DNA of 64,000 nucleotides from Marivita sp030148515 (GTDB lineage: Bacteria; Pseudomonadota; Alphaproteobacteria; Rhodobacterales; Rhodobacteraceae), in NCBI RefSeq assembly GCF_048006345.1, contig NZ_CP180351.1:4216001-4280000 (forward strand), read 5' to 3'. The notes beneath the pieces are model-generated. The model worked only from the letters and a program-made list of their open reading frames with translations, did no database searches and was not told the DNA's origin. This document shows positions 8,225 to 16,223 of the stretch, piece by piece (the stretch's first letter is position 1; each line of letters starts with the position of its first letter). The position numbers and the translations under genes were made by a program.

Positions 8225-8535
8225 GCGTCCTCGGCAGGGGTTGGCAGAGATTCTTCCAGACGCTCAAACGCCTGACCGCTGGCGACAAGGCAGGTGAGGC
8301 CGGACGCGTTGGTGACGGTGATCGTCCAGCTTCCGGTCGTGGTGGAGGCGAACACCTCGACCATCGTGTTGTTCTGGGCAAGGCCGATGGATTGGCGGGT
8401 TTCACCATAGGCGCTGGCCAGTCGTTCGATCACCAGATCGCGTGCAGCGCAGTTCTGCTGTGCCTGCGTGAGTGTCGAAGATGCCATCAGCGCGCCGATG
8501 GCCAGCACTGTCATCTTCCAGAAATCTCGTTTCAT
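8221..8535 (-). CDS. small exported protein of unknown function
   Basis: A 104-residue protein starting MKRDFWKMTVLAIGALMASS with a signal peptide likely cleaved after LTQAQ. The mature part of about 80 residues has two cysteines (NCAARD and GLTCLV) and a beta-rich centre. No family recognised. It overlaps the TauE/SafE gene tail to tail by four bases and is divergent from mcl2. Confidence 0.7.
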   Translation of the reverse strand: MKRDFWKMTVLAIGALMASSTLTQAQQNCAARDLVIERLASAYGETRQSIGLAQNNTMVEVFASTTTGSWTITVTNASGLTCLVASGQAFERLEESLPTPAEDA

Positions 8536-8663
8536 CGCCTTACCCCTTTGTCGGCTGTGATGGGGCAGAGCGTCCGGTGGATCGGTTTGGAATTGGTTAA
8601 CGCAACGTTCGAATGCGGGTGCAGCAGCTTTTTTCTGCGGTGCGGCGCATCGCCTCTTGCAGT

Positions 8664-8673
8664 TTTTGCAAAA
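8664..8673. promoter_or_regulatory. TTTTGCAAAA palindrome upstream of mcl2
   Basis: A perfect 10-bp palindrome containing TTTGCAAA (8665-8672), about 55 bases upstream of the mcl2 start. As I recall, short-chain acyl-CoA regulators of the ScfR/PccR type in Rhodobacter use paired TTTGCAAA boxes. Here only one clear box is visible, so assignment is tentative. Confidence 0.4.
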
Positions 8674-8727
8674 GAATGTAGCTCTCTGGCGCAACATTAT
8701 TACCCAAGACTCGCCCAGGAGGCCGCC

Positions 8728-9585
8728 ATGGACATGCGCACCCGCCCTTATCGCTCGGTTCTTTACATTCCGGGGTCGAAGGACCGGGCGTTGGAAAAGG
8801 CGCGGGGTTTGCCTGTTGATGCAATCATCTTTGACCTCGAAGATGCGGTGGCTGTCGATGAAAAGCCCGCCGCGCGGGAAACGCTGAAAGCGGCGCTTGC
8901 GGTGGGTGGCTACGGTGCGCGGGTGCGGATCGTGCGGATCAACGGGCTGGACACCGAGTGGGGCCGGGCAGATGCGGAAGCCGTGGCGCAGATGGACTGC
9001 GATGCGGTGCTGCTGCCCAAGGTGGAGAGCGCTGCACAGCTTGATGCGCTGGCCGAGATCACCGGCGACCTGCCGATCTGGGCGATGATGGAAACGCCGC
9101 GAGGGATGCTGAATGCCGCCGAGATTGCGGCGCATCCAAAGATGGCGGGGATGGTGATGGGCACCAATGACCTTGCCAAGGAATTGCAGACCCGGTTCCG
9201 TCCGGATCGTCTGCCGCTTCTGACCTCTCTGTCGATGTGCCTGCTGGCGGCCAAGGCCGAGGGGCTGGTGATCGTGGACGGTGTGTATAACGCGTTCAAG
9301 GATGATGAGGGCCTGAAGGCGGAATGTACGCAGGGCCGCGACATGGGCTTTGACGGTAAGACGCTGATCCATCCGGCACAGGTGGACATCGCCAACACCG
9401 CCTTCGCGCCCGCACCGGAAGAGATTGATCTCGCCCGCCGCCAGATCGCCGCTTTCGAGGCGGCGGAGGCCGAAGGGCAGGGGGTTGCGGTGGTCGATGG
9501 CAAGATCGTTGAAAACCTTCACGTTGCCACGGCGCGTGAAATACTGGCAAAAGCAGAGGCAATCGAAACCATCCAAGCGGGGTAA
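8728..9585 (+). CDS. mcl2: (3S)-malyl-CoA thioesterase (HpcH/HpaI / citrate lyase beta family)
   Basis: Hydrolyses (3S)-malyl-CoA to malate and CoA, the last step of the ethylmalonyl-CoA pathway. The 285-residue length equals what I recall for Rhodobacter Mcl2 and is shorter than the lyase Mcl1 (about 318). Family signatures: IIFDLEDAV (33-41, magnesium/CoA region), Glu122 in METPRGM and GTNDLAKEL near 147. The ATG at 8728 follows AGGAGG. It heads the run mcl2-nnrU-like-DUF1737-mch. Malyl-CoA lyase activity is the main alternative. Confidence 0.88.
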   Translation: MDMRTRPYRSVLYIPGSKDRALEKARGLPVDAIIFDLEDAVAVDEKPAARETLKAALAVGGYGARVRIVRINGLDTEWGRADAEAVAQMDCDAVLLPKVESAAQLDALAEITGDLPIWAMMETPRGMLNAAEIAAHPKMAGMVMGTNDLAKELQTRFRPDRLPLLTSLSMCLLAAKAEGLVIVDGVYNAFKDDEGLKAECTQGRDMGFDGKTLIHPAQVDIANTAFAPAPEEIDLARRQIAAFEAAEAEGQGVAVVDGKIVENLHVATAREILAKAEAIETIQAG

Positions 9586-9588
9586 GCC

Positions 9589-10140
9589 ATGATGGGTCTT
9601 CTTGTTCTCGGACTGCTGATTTGGGTCGGAGCCCATATTTTCAAGCGCGTCGCGCCCGCGCAACGCGAGGCGATGGGCGACAAGGGCAAAGGTGTGGTGG
9701 CGGTTCTGCTGCTAGTCAGCCTTGGCCTGATGATCTGGGGCTATCGCGGTGCGGAGTTCATCCCCGTGTGGAACCCGCCCTCATTCATGGTGCACATCAA
9801 CAATCTGCTGATGCTGATCGCGGTCTTTGTGTTCGGCATGAGCGCCACAACGGGCCGTCTGCGCGGAAAGATGCGGCATCCGCAACTGACGTCGGTCAAG
9901 ATCTGGGCGGTGGCGCACTTGTTGGTGAATGGCGATGTTGCCTCGATCATTCTGTTCGGCGGGATGCTGGCCTGGGCGGTGCTTGAGGTGATCCTGATCA
10001 ACAAGGCCGTGCCGGTGTGGGATCGTCCGCAGCCGGGTGAGGCGAAGAAAGACGTGGTGCTTGTTGTGATCACGCTGGTGATGTTCGGGCTGATGACCGG
10101 CATTCACGCGTGGCTCGGCGTTTGGCCATTTCCGGGGTAA
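9589..10140 (+). CDS. NnrU-like integral membrane protein
   Basis: A 183-residue membrane protein of the NnrU family with about five hydrophobic segments and the conserved VWNPPSFMVHINNLLML and HLLVNGDVASIILFGG blocks. The family is named from denitrification clusters, but no denitrification gene is nearby. It starts three bases after the mcl2 stop, so it is in the same operon. Role unknown. Confidence 0.85.
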   Translation: MMGLLVLGLLIWVGAHIFKRVAPAQREAMGDKGKGVVAVLLLVSLGLMIWGYRGAEFIPVWNPPSFMVHINNLLMLIAVFVFGMSATTGRLRGKMRHPQLTSVKIWAVAHLLVNGDVASIILFGGMLAWAVLEVILINKAVPVWDRPQPGEAKKDVVLVVITLVMFGLMTGIHAWLGVWPFPG

Positions 10141-10143
10141 GCC

Positions 10144-10347
10144 ATGAAGATTTATCGACTTTTGACTGAAGACGACACGTCGGCCTTTTGCCACAAGGTG
10201 TCGCTGGCCCTGAGCAAGGGGTGGGAGCTTTATGGCGATCCCACTTATGCGTTCGATCATGCCAATGGCGTGATGCGCTGTGGGCAGGCGGTGACCAAAG
10301 AGATCGACGCCCCCTACCATCCGGAGATGAAACTTGGCGAACAGTGA
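10144..10347 (+). CDS. DUF1737-family small protein
   Basis: A 67-residue protein (MKIYRLLTEDDTSAFCHKVS...) with the DUF1737 pattern SLALSKGWELYGDPTYAFD. It is cytoplasmic with no membrane segment. It starts three bases after the NnrU-like gene and lies directly before mch, in one operon. Function unknown. Confidence 0.85.
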   Translation: MKIYRLLTEDDTSAFCHKVSLALSKGWELYGDPTYAFDHANGVMRCGQAVTKEIDAPYHPEMKLGEQ

Positions 10348-10387
10348 CACACTCGACCGACCTGCGACCGCAACGAAGGGCGCTTCG

Positions 10388-11419
10388 ATGACGAAAACGA
10401 ATGAAGGCCGTTTCTTTGAGGATTACGTGGTCGGGCATGTGATCCGCCATGCGGTCCCGCGTACGGTGTCGGGCGGGGAGCGGGCGCTTTATCACGCGCT
10501 GTATCCGGCACGGCATGCGCTCTATTCGTCGGACATGTTTGCGCAAAGCTGTGGTCTGCCGTCGTCGCCGATTGACGATCTCGCGGCGTTCCATGTGGTG
10601 TTCGGCAAGACGGTGCCGGATGTGTCGCTGAACGCGGTTGCGAACCTCGGCTATGCCGAAGGACGCTGGCTGACCCCGGTCTATGCGGGGGACACGCTGC
10701 GGTCGGAATCCGAGGTGATCGGGCTGAAGCAGAACTCCAACGGCAAGACCGGTGTGGTTTGGGTACGGACACGCGGTTTGAACCAGAACGACCAGTTGGT
10801 GATGGAATATGTGCGCTGGGTCATGGTGCGCAAGCGGGACGCCGATGCGCCCGCGCCCGAAACTGTGGTGCCGGAGTTGAAGACGGTTCTGTCCGTGGAC
10901 GACCTGACCATTCCGCGTGGTTTGGACTTTACCAACTACGATTTCGAACTGGCGGGCGAGTCGCATCGTTGGGGGGACTACGCCATTGGCGAAAAGATTG
11001 ACCACGTGGACGGCGTGACCATCGAGGAAGCGGAACACATGATGGCGACCCGGCTGTGGCAGAACACGGCCAAAGTGCATTTCGATGCCACGTTCCGGCC
11101 CGATGGGCAGCGGCTCATTTACGGTGGGCACGTGATCAGCATGGCGCGGGCGCTGTCGTTCAACGGTCTGGCGAATGCGCAGATGATCGTGGGCTTGAAC
11201 GGTGGCGCACATGCGAACCCGTGTTTCAGTGGGACGACCGTTCGTGCGTGGTCCGAGGTGCTGGACAAGGCGGAAACCTCTGCCCCCGGCGTTGGTGCTG
11301 TGCGGTTGCGGCTGGTGGCAACCTCGGCTGGCGGGTCGATGGAGTTGAAGGACGAGGACGGGAAGTACCTGCCGCATGTCTTGCTTGATCTCGATTATTG
11401 GGCTTTGATGCCTGTGTGA
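10388..11419 (+). CDS. mch: mesaconyl-C1-CoA hydratase (beta-methylmalyl-CoA dehydratase)
   Basis: Double MaoC-like (hot-dog) enzyme that hydrates mesaconyl-CoA to beta-methylmalyl-CoA in the ethylmalonyl-CoA pathway. The ATG at 10388 (MTKTNEGRFFEDYVVGHVI) gives 343 residues, the length I recall for the Rhodobacter enzyme; an in-frame ATG at 10334 would overlap the DUF1737 gene. Position next to mcl2 supports the call. The last codons overlap the next gene as GTGA. Confidence 0.93.
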   Translation: MTKTNEGRFFEDYVVGHVIRHAVPRTVSGGERALYHALYPARHALYSSDMFAQSCGLPSSPIDDLAAFHVVFGKTVPDVSLNAVANLGYAEGRWLTPVYAGDTLRSESEVIGLKQNSNGKTGVVWVRTRGLNQNDQLVMEYVRWVMVRKRDADAPAPETVVPELKTVLSVDDLTIPRGLDFTNYDFELAGESHRWGDYAIGEKIDHVDGVTIEEAEHMMATRLWQNTAKVHFDATFRPDGQRLIYGGHVISMARALSFNGLANAQMIVGLNGGAHANPCFSGTTVRAWSEVLDKAETSAPGVGAVRLRLVATSAGGSMELKDEDGKYLPHVLLDLDYWALMPV

Positions 11420-12138
11420 GATACGCGCTTGCCCTTTTGGCTGCCGGTGTCCCCGGCAGTCTGATGGCCGACGAGGCGGAGGATGCCTTTGTCGAAGCAA
11501 ACATCCTTGGGATTTTCTATCACGAACTGGGTCATGCGCTGATCGACGTGATGCAGATGCCCGTGTTCGGGCAGGAGGAAGATGCCGCCGATGTGGCGTC
11601 GATCCTGCTCATTGACCATTTGTTCGAGCCTGAGTCGGCGCTTGCGATGGCCTATGACGTGGCCAACGGCTTCTGGGCCGAAGCGGTGGCGAATGCCGAA
11701 AACCCTGTGCCCTATTGGGACACACATGGCCCAGACGAACAGCGGTTCTATAACACGGTCTGTCTGTTCTACGGCGGCGATCCGGATACGCGGGATGATT
11801 TTGCAGAAGACATGGAACTGCCCGAGGAACGCGCGGAATACTGTGTCGAGGAATACGAGCTGGCGGCAGACAGCTGGGGCGCGGTGTTCGACGAGTTGGC
11901 CGAGGGTGGGGAGCCGATGCTGTTCACGGCTGAGGTGGAAGGCAGTTTTACGGCCGGTATCATCGGAGCCGAGGTTGAGGCGTTGAATGCGGATTTCGGG
12001 TTCCCAAGCACGGTGCAGGTGATCACGGGCGTATGCGATGAGGCCAACGCGTTTTACGATCCATCGGACCAGTCGATCATCATGTGCGAAGAGTTTGAAG
12101 CGCATCTTCGGCTGCTTTACGAGATGCTGCAAAACTGA
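11416..12138 (+). CDS. exported DUF4344-type putative metallopeptidase
   Basis: A 240-residue protein with a GTG start at 11416 that overlaps the mch stop by four bases (GTGA). The N-terminus (VRYALALLAAGVPGSLMA) is a signal peptide. HELGH at residues 36-40 is a zinc-binding HExxH helix followed by an acidic EEDAADVAS stretch, as in the DUF4344 family. Several cysteines (TVCLFYGG, AEYCVEE, GVCDEAN, IMCEEF) suggest disulfides in the periplasm. Substrate unknown. Translational coupling to mch is seen in the sequence. Confidence 0.8.
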   Translation: MRYALALLAAGVPGSLMADEAEDAFVEANILGIFYHELGHALIDVMQMPVFGQEEDAADVASILLIDHLFEPESALAMAYDVANGFWAEAVANAENPVPYWDTHGPDEQRFYNTVCLFYGGDPDTRDDFAEDMELPEERAEYCVEEYELAADSWGAVFDELAEGGEPMLFTAEVEGSFTAGIIGAEVEALNADFGFPSTVQVITGVCDEANAFYDPSDQSIIMCEEFEAHLRLLYEMLQN

Positions 12139-12282
12139 AATCTTTGCCATTCGGCCGATGTCATGGGCGCTCTTGGATCAGAATGGCCACAGGCCGGGCG
12201 ACTCAATTCGGACCTGGCAAGGGCCGTCATTATGATGGAACGCGCTGCGTAAAAGTTGCGGGTCTTTGCTCATTGGATTATT

Positions 12283-12313
12283 TGTGATCACTGTTTTTGT
12301 GCGTGTGATCACA
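12283..12313. promoter_or_regulatory. paired TGTGATCAC palindromes upstream of sdhC (candidate operator)
   Basis: TGTGATCACT (12283-12292) and TGTGATCACA (12304-12313) are 21 bp apart centre to centre, exactly the spacing of the pair upstream of sucC. The spacer again carries a T-run (TTTTT) on the coding strand. The pair ends 117 bases before sdhC. It strongly resembles a shared operator for TCA-cycle operons. The rest of 12139-12430 holds the presumed sdh promoter, but I see no convincing -35/-10 pair. Confidence 0.75.
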
Positions 12314-12430
12314 TAATTTCAGAAATCTGCCTGATTGCGCCAAAAAACCGCGCCTTTGAGGGGCGGGCCCGCGTGACACCGCTTTCAAAACCAATAAAAA
12401 GGCTGTCAGGAACCGGAAAGGACTCAGATC

Positions 12431-12817
12431 ATGGCTGACGTCAATCGGGGCAATCGACCCCTGTCACCACACCTGCAAGTTTATCGCCCACAGCTGACCT
12501 CGATCACGTCGATCCTCACACGTATCACGGGCAACGCCCTGATCGTCGCGGCCTTGATGATCGTCTGGTGGTTGCTCGCGGCCTCGACAGGGCCGGAATA
12601 TTTCGCCTTCGCCAACGGCTTTGTCACAAGCTGGTTCGGTGATCTGGTGATGTTCTTGTCGCTCTGGGCGCTGTGGTATCACACGCTGGCGGGCATCCGG
12701 CATCTGATCTGGGACAACGCGAAGATGCTGGAGCTTGACCAGGCTGAAATGCTGGGGTGGATGGTGATCATCGGCTCTGGCGTTTTGACGGTCTTTTCCG
12801 TCATCGTGCTTTGGTAA
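12431..12817 (+). CDS. sdhC: succinate dehydrogenase cytochrome b556 subunit
   Basis: Membrane anchor subunit of complex II, 128 residues with three transmembrane helices. The signature RPLSPHLQVYRP (9-20) begins the protein and the heme-ligand region is WYHTLAGIRHLIWD, with His84 the likely axial ligand. The ATG at 12431 is preceded by GGAAAGGA. It is the first gene of sdhC-sdhD-sdhA. Confidence 0.97.
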   Translation: MADVNRGNRPLSPHLQVYRPQLTSITSILTRITGNALIVAALMIVWWLLAASTGPEYFAFANGFVTSWFGDLVMFLSLWALWYHTLAGIRHLIWDNAKMLELDQAEMLGWMVIIGSGVLTVFSVIVLW

Positions 12818-12829
12818 GGGGGGCGCATC

Positions 12830-13201
12830 ATGGCTTTTCTGACTGACCGTAAACGCGCCGTTGGCATGGGTGCCGCAAAATCCGGGACCGAGCATTTCTG
12901 GGCGATGAAGAAATCGTCTGTCGCGCTGCTGATCCTGATCCCTTTCTTTGTCTTCACCTTCGGCGGTATCCTTGGATCTTCTTTTGAAGAGGTGCAGGCC
13001 TACTACGCCCGTCCTTTCCCGGCGATCATCGCGGCACTGACCCTGATCGTTGGCTTCAAGCACTTCAATGATGGTTTCCAAGTGCTGATCGAAGACTATG
13101 TGCATGGCATCTGGGAGAAAATCCTGATCCTTGGCATGACCTGCATCAGCTACGGCGCAGCGGCCGTGGGCATCTTTGCCATCGCCAAAATGGCCCTTTG
13201 A
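12830..13201 (+). CDS. sdhD: succinate dehydrogenase hydrophobic membrane anchor subunit
   Basis: Second membrane anchor of complex II, 123 residues with three hydrophobic helices. The N-terminal KSGTEHFWAMKKSSV and the QVLIEDYVHG segment (quinone/heme region, Asp-Tyr pair) are typical. It starts 12 bases after sdhC and is followed 20 bases later by sdhA. Confidence 0.95.
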   Translation: MAFLTDRKRAVGMGAAKSGTEHFWAMKKSSVALLILIPFFVFTFGGILGSSFEEVQAYYARPFPAIIAALTLIVGFKHFNDGFQVLIEDYVHGIWEKILILGMTCISYGAAAVGIFAIAKMAL

Positions 13202-13221
13202 CTAGCGGAGTTTCCAGCAAC

Positions 13222-15027
13222 ATGGCTGCATACGAATACGAGACGCATGAATATGACGTCGTGGTCGTCGGCGCAGGCGGCGCAGGGTTGCGCGCCACGC
13301 TTGGCATGGCCGAACAGGGGCTGCGCACCGCCTGTGTGACCAAGGTGTTCCCGACACGCTCGCACACGGTTGCGGCGCAGGGCGGGATTGCCGCATCACT
13401 GTCCAACATGGGCCCGGACCACTGGCAGTGGCACATGTACGACACCGTGAAGGGGTCGGACTGGCTGGGTGACACGGACGCGATGGAATACCTCGCCCGT
13501 GAAGCGCCCAAGGCGGTGTACGAGCTTGAGCATTATGGCGTGCCGTTCTCGCGGACCGAGGAAGGCAAGATCTACCAGCGTCCGTTCGGCGGCCACACGA
13601 CCGAATTCGGTGAAGGCCCGCCCGTGCAGCGCACCTGTGCGGCGGCGGACCGGACCGGTCACGCGATCCTGCACACGCTTTATGGGCAGTCGCTGAAGAA
13701 CAACGCGGAATTCTACATCGAATATTTCGCAATTGATCTGGTGATGTCCGACGATGGCCGTTGCACCGGTGTTGTCTGCTGGAAGCTGGACGACGGCACG
13801 ATGCATGTCTTCAACGCCAAGATGGTGGTGCTGGCGACCGGCGGCTATGGCCGGGCCTATTTCAGCGCGACCTCGGCCCACACCTGCACCGGTGACGGTG
13901 GCGGCATGGTGGCCCGCGCGGGTCTGCCGCTTCAGGACATGGAGTTCGTGCAGTTCCACCCGACGGGCATCTACGGCTCTGGCTGTCTGATCACCGAAGG
14001 CGCGCGCGGAGAAGGTGGGTATCTCACCAACTCCGAAGGCGAGCGGTTCATGGAGCGCTATGCGCCGAACTACAAAGACCTGGCACCGCGCGATTACGTA
14101 TCCCGGTCCATGACGATGGAAATCCGCGAAGGCCGTGGTGTGGGCGCCGAGGGCGACCATATCCACCTGAACCTGTCGCACCTGCCGAAAGAGGCTTTGG
14201 CCGAGCGTCTGCCGGGCATCTCTGAGTCCGCCAAGATCTTCGCCGGTGTTGACGTGACCAAGGAACCGATCCCGGTTCTGCCGACGGTCCACTACAACAT
14301 GGGCGGCATTCCGACCAACTACTGGGGCGAAGTGTTGAACCCGACCAAGGACGACCCGAACGCGGTTGTTCCCGGCCTGATGGCTGTGGGTGAAGCGGGC
14401 TGTGCATCTGTGCATGGTGCGAACCGCCTTGGATCGAACTCGCTGATCGACCTCGTGGTCTTTGGTCGTGCGGCTGCCATCCGCGCGGGCAAGGTTGTGG
14501 ATCGCGACAGCGCTGTGCCGTCAACCAACACCGCGTCGGTGGACAAGGCGTTCGACCGCTTCGACGGGCTGCGCAACGCCAAGGGCACCATCCCGACCGC
14601 CGAACTGCGGCTTGAGATGCAGAAAACGATGCAGGCCGATGCGGCCGTGTTCCGTACCTCGAAGACCATGAAGGAAGGTCTCGACAAGATGGTCGCCATT
14701 GCGGGCAAGATGGACGACCTTAAGGTCACAGATCGCAGCCTTGTCTGGAACAGCGACCTGATGGAAACGCTGGAACTGACCAACCTGATGCCCAACGCGC
14801 TTGCGACGATTGCCGGGGCTGAGGCGCGCAAGGAAAGCCGTGGTGCGCATGCGCATGAGGATTATACCACGCGGGATGACGAAAACTGGCGTGTTCACAC
14901 CATCGCACGGGTTGAGGGCAACCAGATCGACCTGACCTATCGTCCGGTGGTCAAAGACCCGCTGACGACGGAAGAGCAGGGCGGTATCTCGCTTGAGAAG
15001 ATCAAGCCGAAGGAACGCACGTTCTGA
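13222..15027 (+). CDS. sdhA: succinate dehydrogenase flavoprotein subunit
   Basis: FAD-carrying catalytic subunit of complex II. The ATG at 13222 (MAAYEYETHEYDVVVVGAG) gives 601 residues, the family length; the in-frame codons upstream are not conserved. Rossmann loop GAGGAG, the covalent-FAD histidine in SHTVAAQGGIAA, and the active-site stretch HPTGIYGSGCLITEGARGEG are all present. The stop overlaps the ATG of a small lipoprotein gene (TGATG). Confidence 0.97.
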   Translation: MAAYEYETHEYDVVVVGAGGAGLRATLGMAEQGLRTACVTKVFPTRSHTVAAQGGIAASLSNMGPDHWQWHMYDTVKGSDWLGDTDAMEYLAREAPKAVYELEHYGVPFSRTEEGKIYQRPFGGHTTEFGEGPPVQRTCAAADRTGHAILHTLYGQSLKNNAEFYIEYFAIDLVMSDDGRCTGVVCWKLDDGTMHVFNAKMVVLATGGYGRAYFSATSAHTCTGDGGGMVARAGLPLQDMEFVQFHPTGIYGSGCLITEGARGEGGYLTNSEGERFMERYAPNYKDLAPRDYVSRSMTMEIREGRGVGAEGDHIHLNLSHLPKEALAERLPGISESAKIFAGVDVTKEPIPVLPTVHYNMGGIPTNYWGEVLNPTKDDPNAVVPGLMAVGEAGCASVHGANRLGSNSLIDLVVFGRAAAIRAGKVVDRDSAVPSTNTASVDKAFDRFDGLRNAKGTIPTAELRLEMQKTMQADAAVFRTSKTMKEGLDKMVAIAGKMDDLKVTDRSLVWNSDLMETLELTNLMPNALATIAGAEARKESRGAHAHEDYTTRDDENWRVHTIARVEGNQIDLTYRPVVKDPLTTEEQGGISLEKIKPKERTF

Positions 15028-15350
15028 TGCGTCTTGCGGTTGTCGCGTGTCTGGTTCTGGCGGGCTGTTCCGTACAGCAGCAGGACCAGATTGCGCGCGA
15101 TGCGGCACGGTCGGCGATCACGCCGGTGCTTATCGAGCGGTTCCCGGGGGTACCGCTTGAACCCGCGCTGAACTGCGTGATCGACAATGCGAGCGCCGTG
15201 CAGATCCGGGCGCTCGCGCTGGACAGTGTGACAGGACCGACCGAGAGCGCGGTGCAGATCGTGACCGATATCGTCTCGAAACCCGAGACGATCCGGTGTT
15301 TGGCGGTTGAGGGTTTGCCTGCCTTGCTGGTGGCGGGCGCTAGGCGTTGA
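15027..15350 (+). CDS. small lipoprotein of unknown function, coupled to sdhA
   Basis: A 107-residue protein with a lipoprotein signal peptide: MRLAVVACLVLAGC, lipobox LAGC with the lipidated Cys14. No family recognised. Two more cysteines (ALNCVID, IRCLAV) could pair. Its ATG overlaps the sdhA stop by one base, implying translational coupling. It is convergent with and overlaps the tail of the FkbM gene by 11 bases. Confidence 0.8.
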   Translation: MRLAVVACLVLAGCSVQQQDQIARDAARSAITPVLIERFPGVPLEPALNCVIDNASAVQIRALALDSVTGPTESAVQIVTDIVSKPETIRCLAVEGLPALLVAGARR

Positions 15351-16203
15351 CCGCTTCGACATAGGCGAGGATGGCGGCCTCATCCGCGTCTTTGCGGCGT
15401 TCCAGTTCGTCCATGCAGCGCAACGCGTAATCCGTGAATCCATACACGCCATCCGCAATCAGGGCCATCTTGCGCAACTGGTCGCTGGTCAGGTCGTCAG
15501 CGCGCGACAGATCGCGGAAATACAGGATGTCACCGTCCAGAAGATGGGTGCGTTTCGCGTCGTTCACATGGCCCAAGTAGCGTGACCGCACGTGCCGTTG
15601 GACCGTGTGATAGAAGGAGTGCGGGACAAACCCGAGATTGCGCAAGGTCACGTCGATGTCGCCAAAGCTCGGCTGATCCTCATAAAGCGGGAAGAAATTG
15701 ATTTCAGAATGCACGGCGACGGCAGTTGCGATTTTGTCTTTGCCGTTTTCGAATACCATCTTTTCCGCGCCCTGAATGTCGATCTTGAGCAGGTCAATGC
15801 GTTGAATGTCGTCCAGGTCATCAAGACGGCGCGTTTCCATTTCGGCAGTCTCGATCAATTGCGCGGCGCGTTTCAGGCCCATGAGGTAGAACAGGGTCGG
15901 CCTGCGGATCGAGAGGAGAGAGGTTAGCCCGGAACCTTTGTAGATGTTCAAACTATGGGCTTTGCCGTCACCGATGGCGTGTGGCAGATAGCGGTCGCCC
16001 TCGCCACGCCCTTCGGTCAGTGTGACAAGCGTTTCGGCCTGCGGATCGAATCCCGTGATTACCACATCCCCGTTTTCCTGAAGATCCTTGTAGGGCGCCT
16101 CGAAGTTCATCGGGTTTGCGCCGACATCCGTGATGTGCAGCTTGTCGTCATAGCGCAACGCGGCGCGAAGGGTTTTGATACGGTTTGCAAACGCGTTCGG
16201 CAT
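15340..16203 (-). CDS. FkbM-family SAM-dependent methyltransferase
   Basis: A 287-residue methyltransferase. DVGAN (26-30) is the SAM-binding loop, and the FkbM signature is RIDLLKIDIQGAEKMVFENG near residues 135-154. Such enzymes usually O-methylate sugars of polysaccharides. I chose the ATG at 16203 (MPNAFANRIKTLRAALRYD); an upstream ATG at 16260 would overlap the preceding glycosyltransferase. It follows that gene by 20 bases, so the two form a small operon inverted between sdhA and sdhB. Acceptor unknown. Confidence 0.85.
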   Translation of the reverse strand: MPNAFANRIKTLRAALRYDDKLHITDVGANPMNFEAPYKDLQENGDVVITGFDPQAETLVTLTEGRGEGDRYLPHAIGDGKAHSLNIYKGSGLTSLLSIRRPTLFYLMGLKRAAQLIETAEMETRRLDDLDDIQRIDLLKIDIQGAEKMVFENGKDKIATAVAVHSEINFFPLYEDQPSFGDIDVTLRNLGFVPHSFYHTVQRHVRSRYLGHVNDAKRTHLLDGDILYFRDLSRADDLTSDQLRKMALIADGVYGFTDYALRCMDELERRKDADEAAILAYVEAVNA

Positions 16204-16223
16204 CGGGACACTTTCGATTGGGA

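Noticed and set aside
8590..8620. CtrA full site upstream of mcl2 (TTAACGCAACGTTCG)
   Set aside because: Only the first TTAA is present; the second half is TTCG.
8650..8673. Paired TTTGCAAA boxes of a ScfR/PccR site upstream of mcl2
   Set aside because: Only one box is a good match; the neighbouring CTTGCAGT is poor and at the wrong spacing. Kept only as a single palindrome.
8221..9663. 480-codon minus-strand frame covering mcl2
   Set aside because: Only its last 104 codons (start at 8535) form a plausible exported protein; the rest is antisense to mcl2.
10068..10080. GTTGTGATCACG inside the NnrU-like gene
   Set aside because: Coding sequence, single copy and no paired site, so probably chance.
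12038..12235. Small plus-strand frame in the gap before sdhC
   Set aside because: Overlaps the DUF4344 gene in another frame and has shadow-type composition without a ribosome-binding site.
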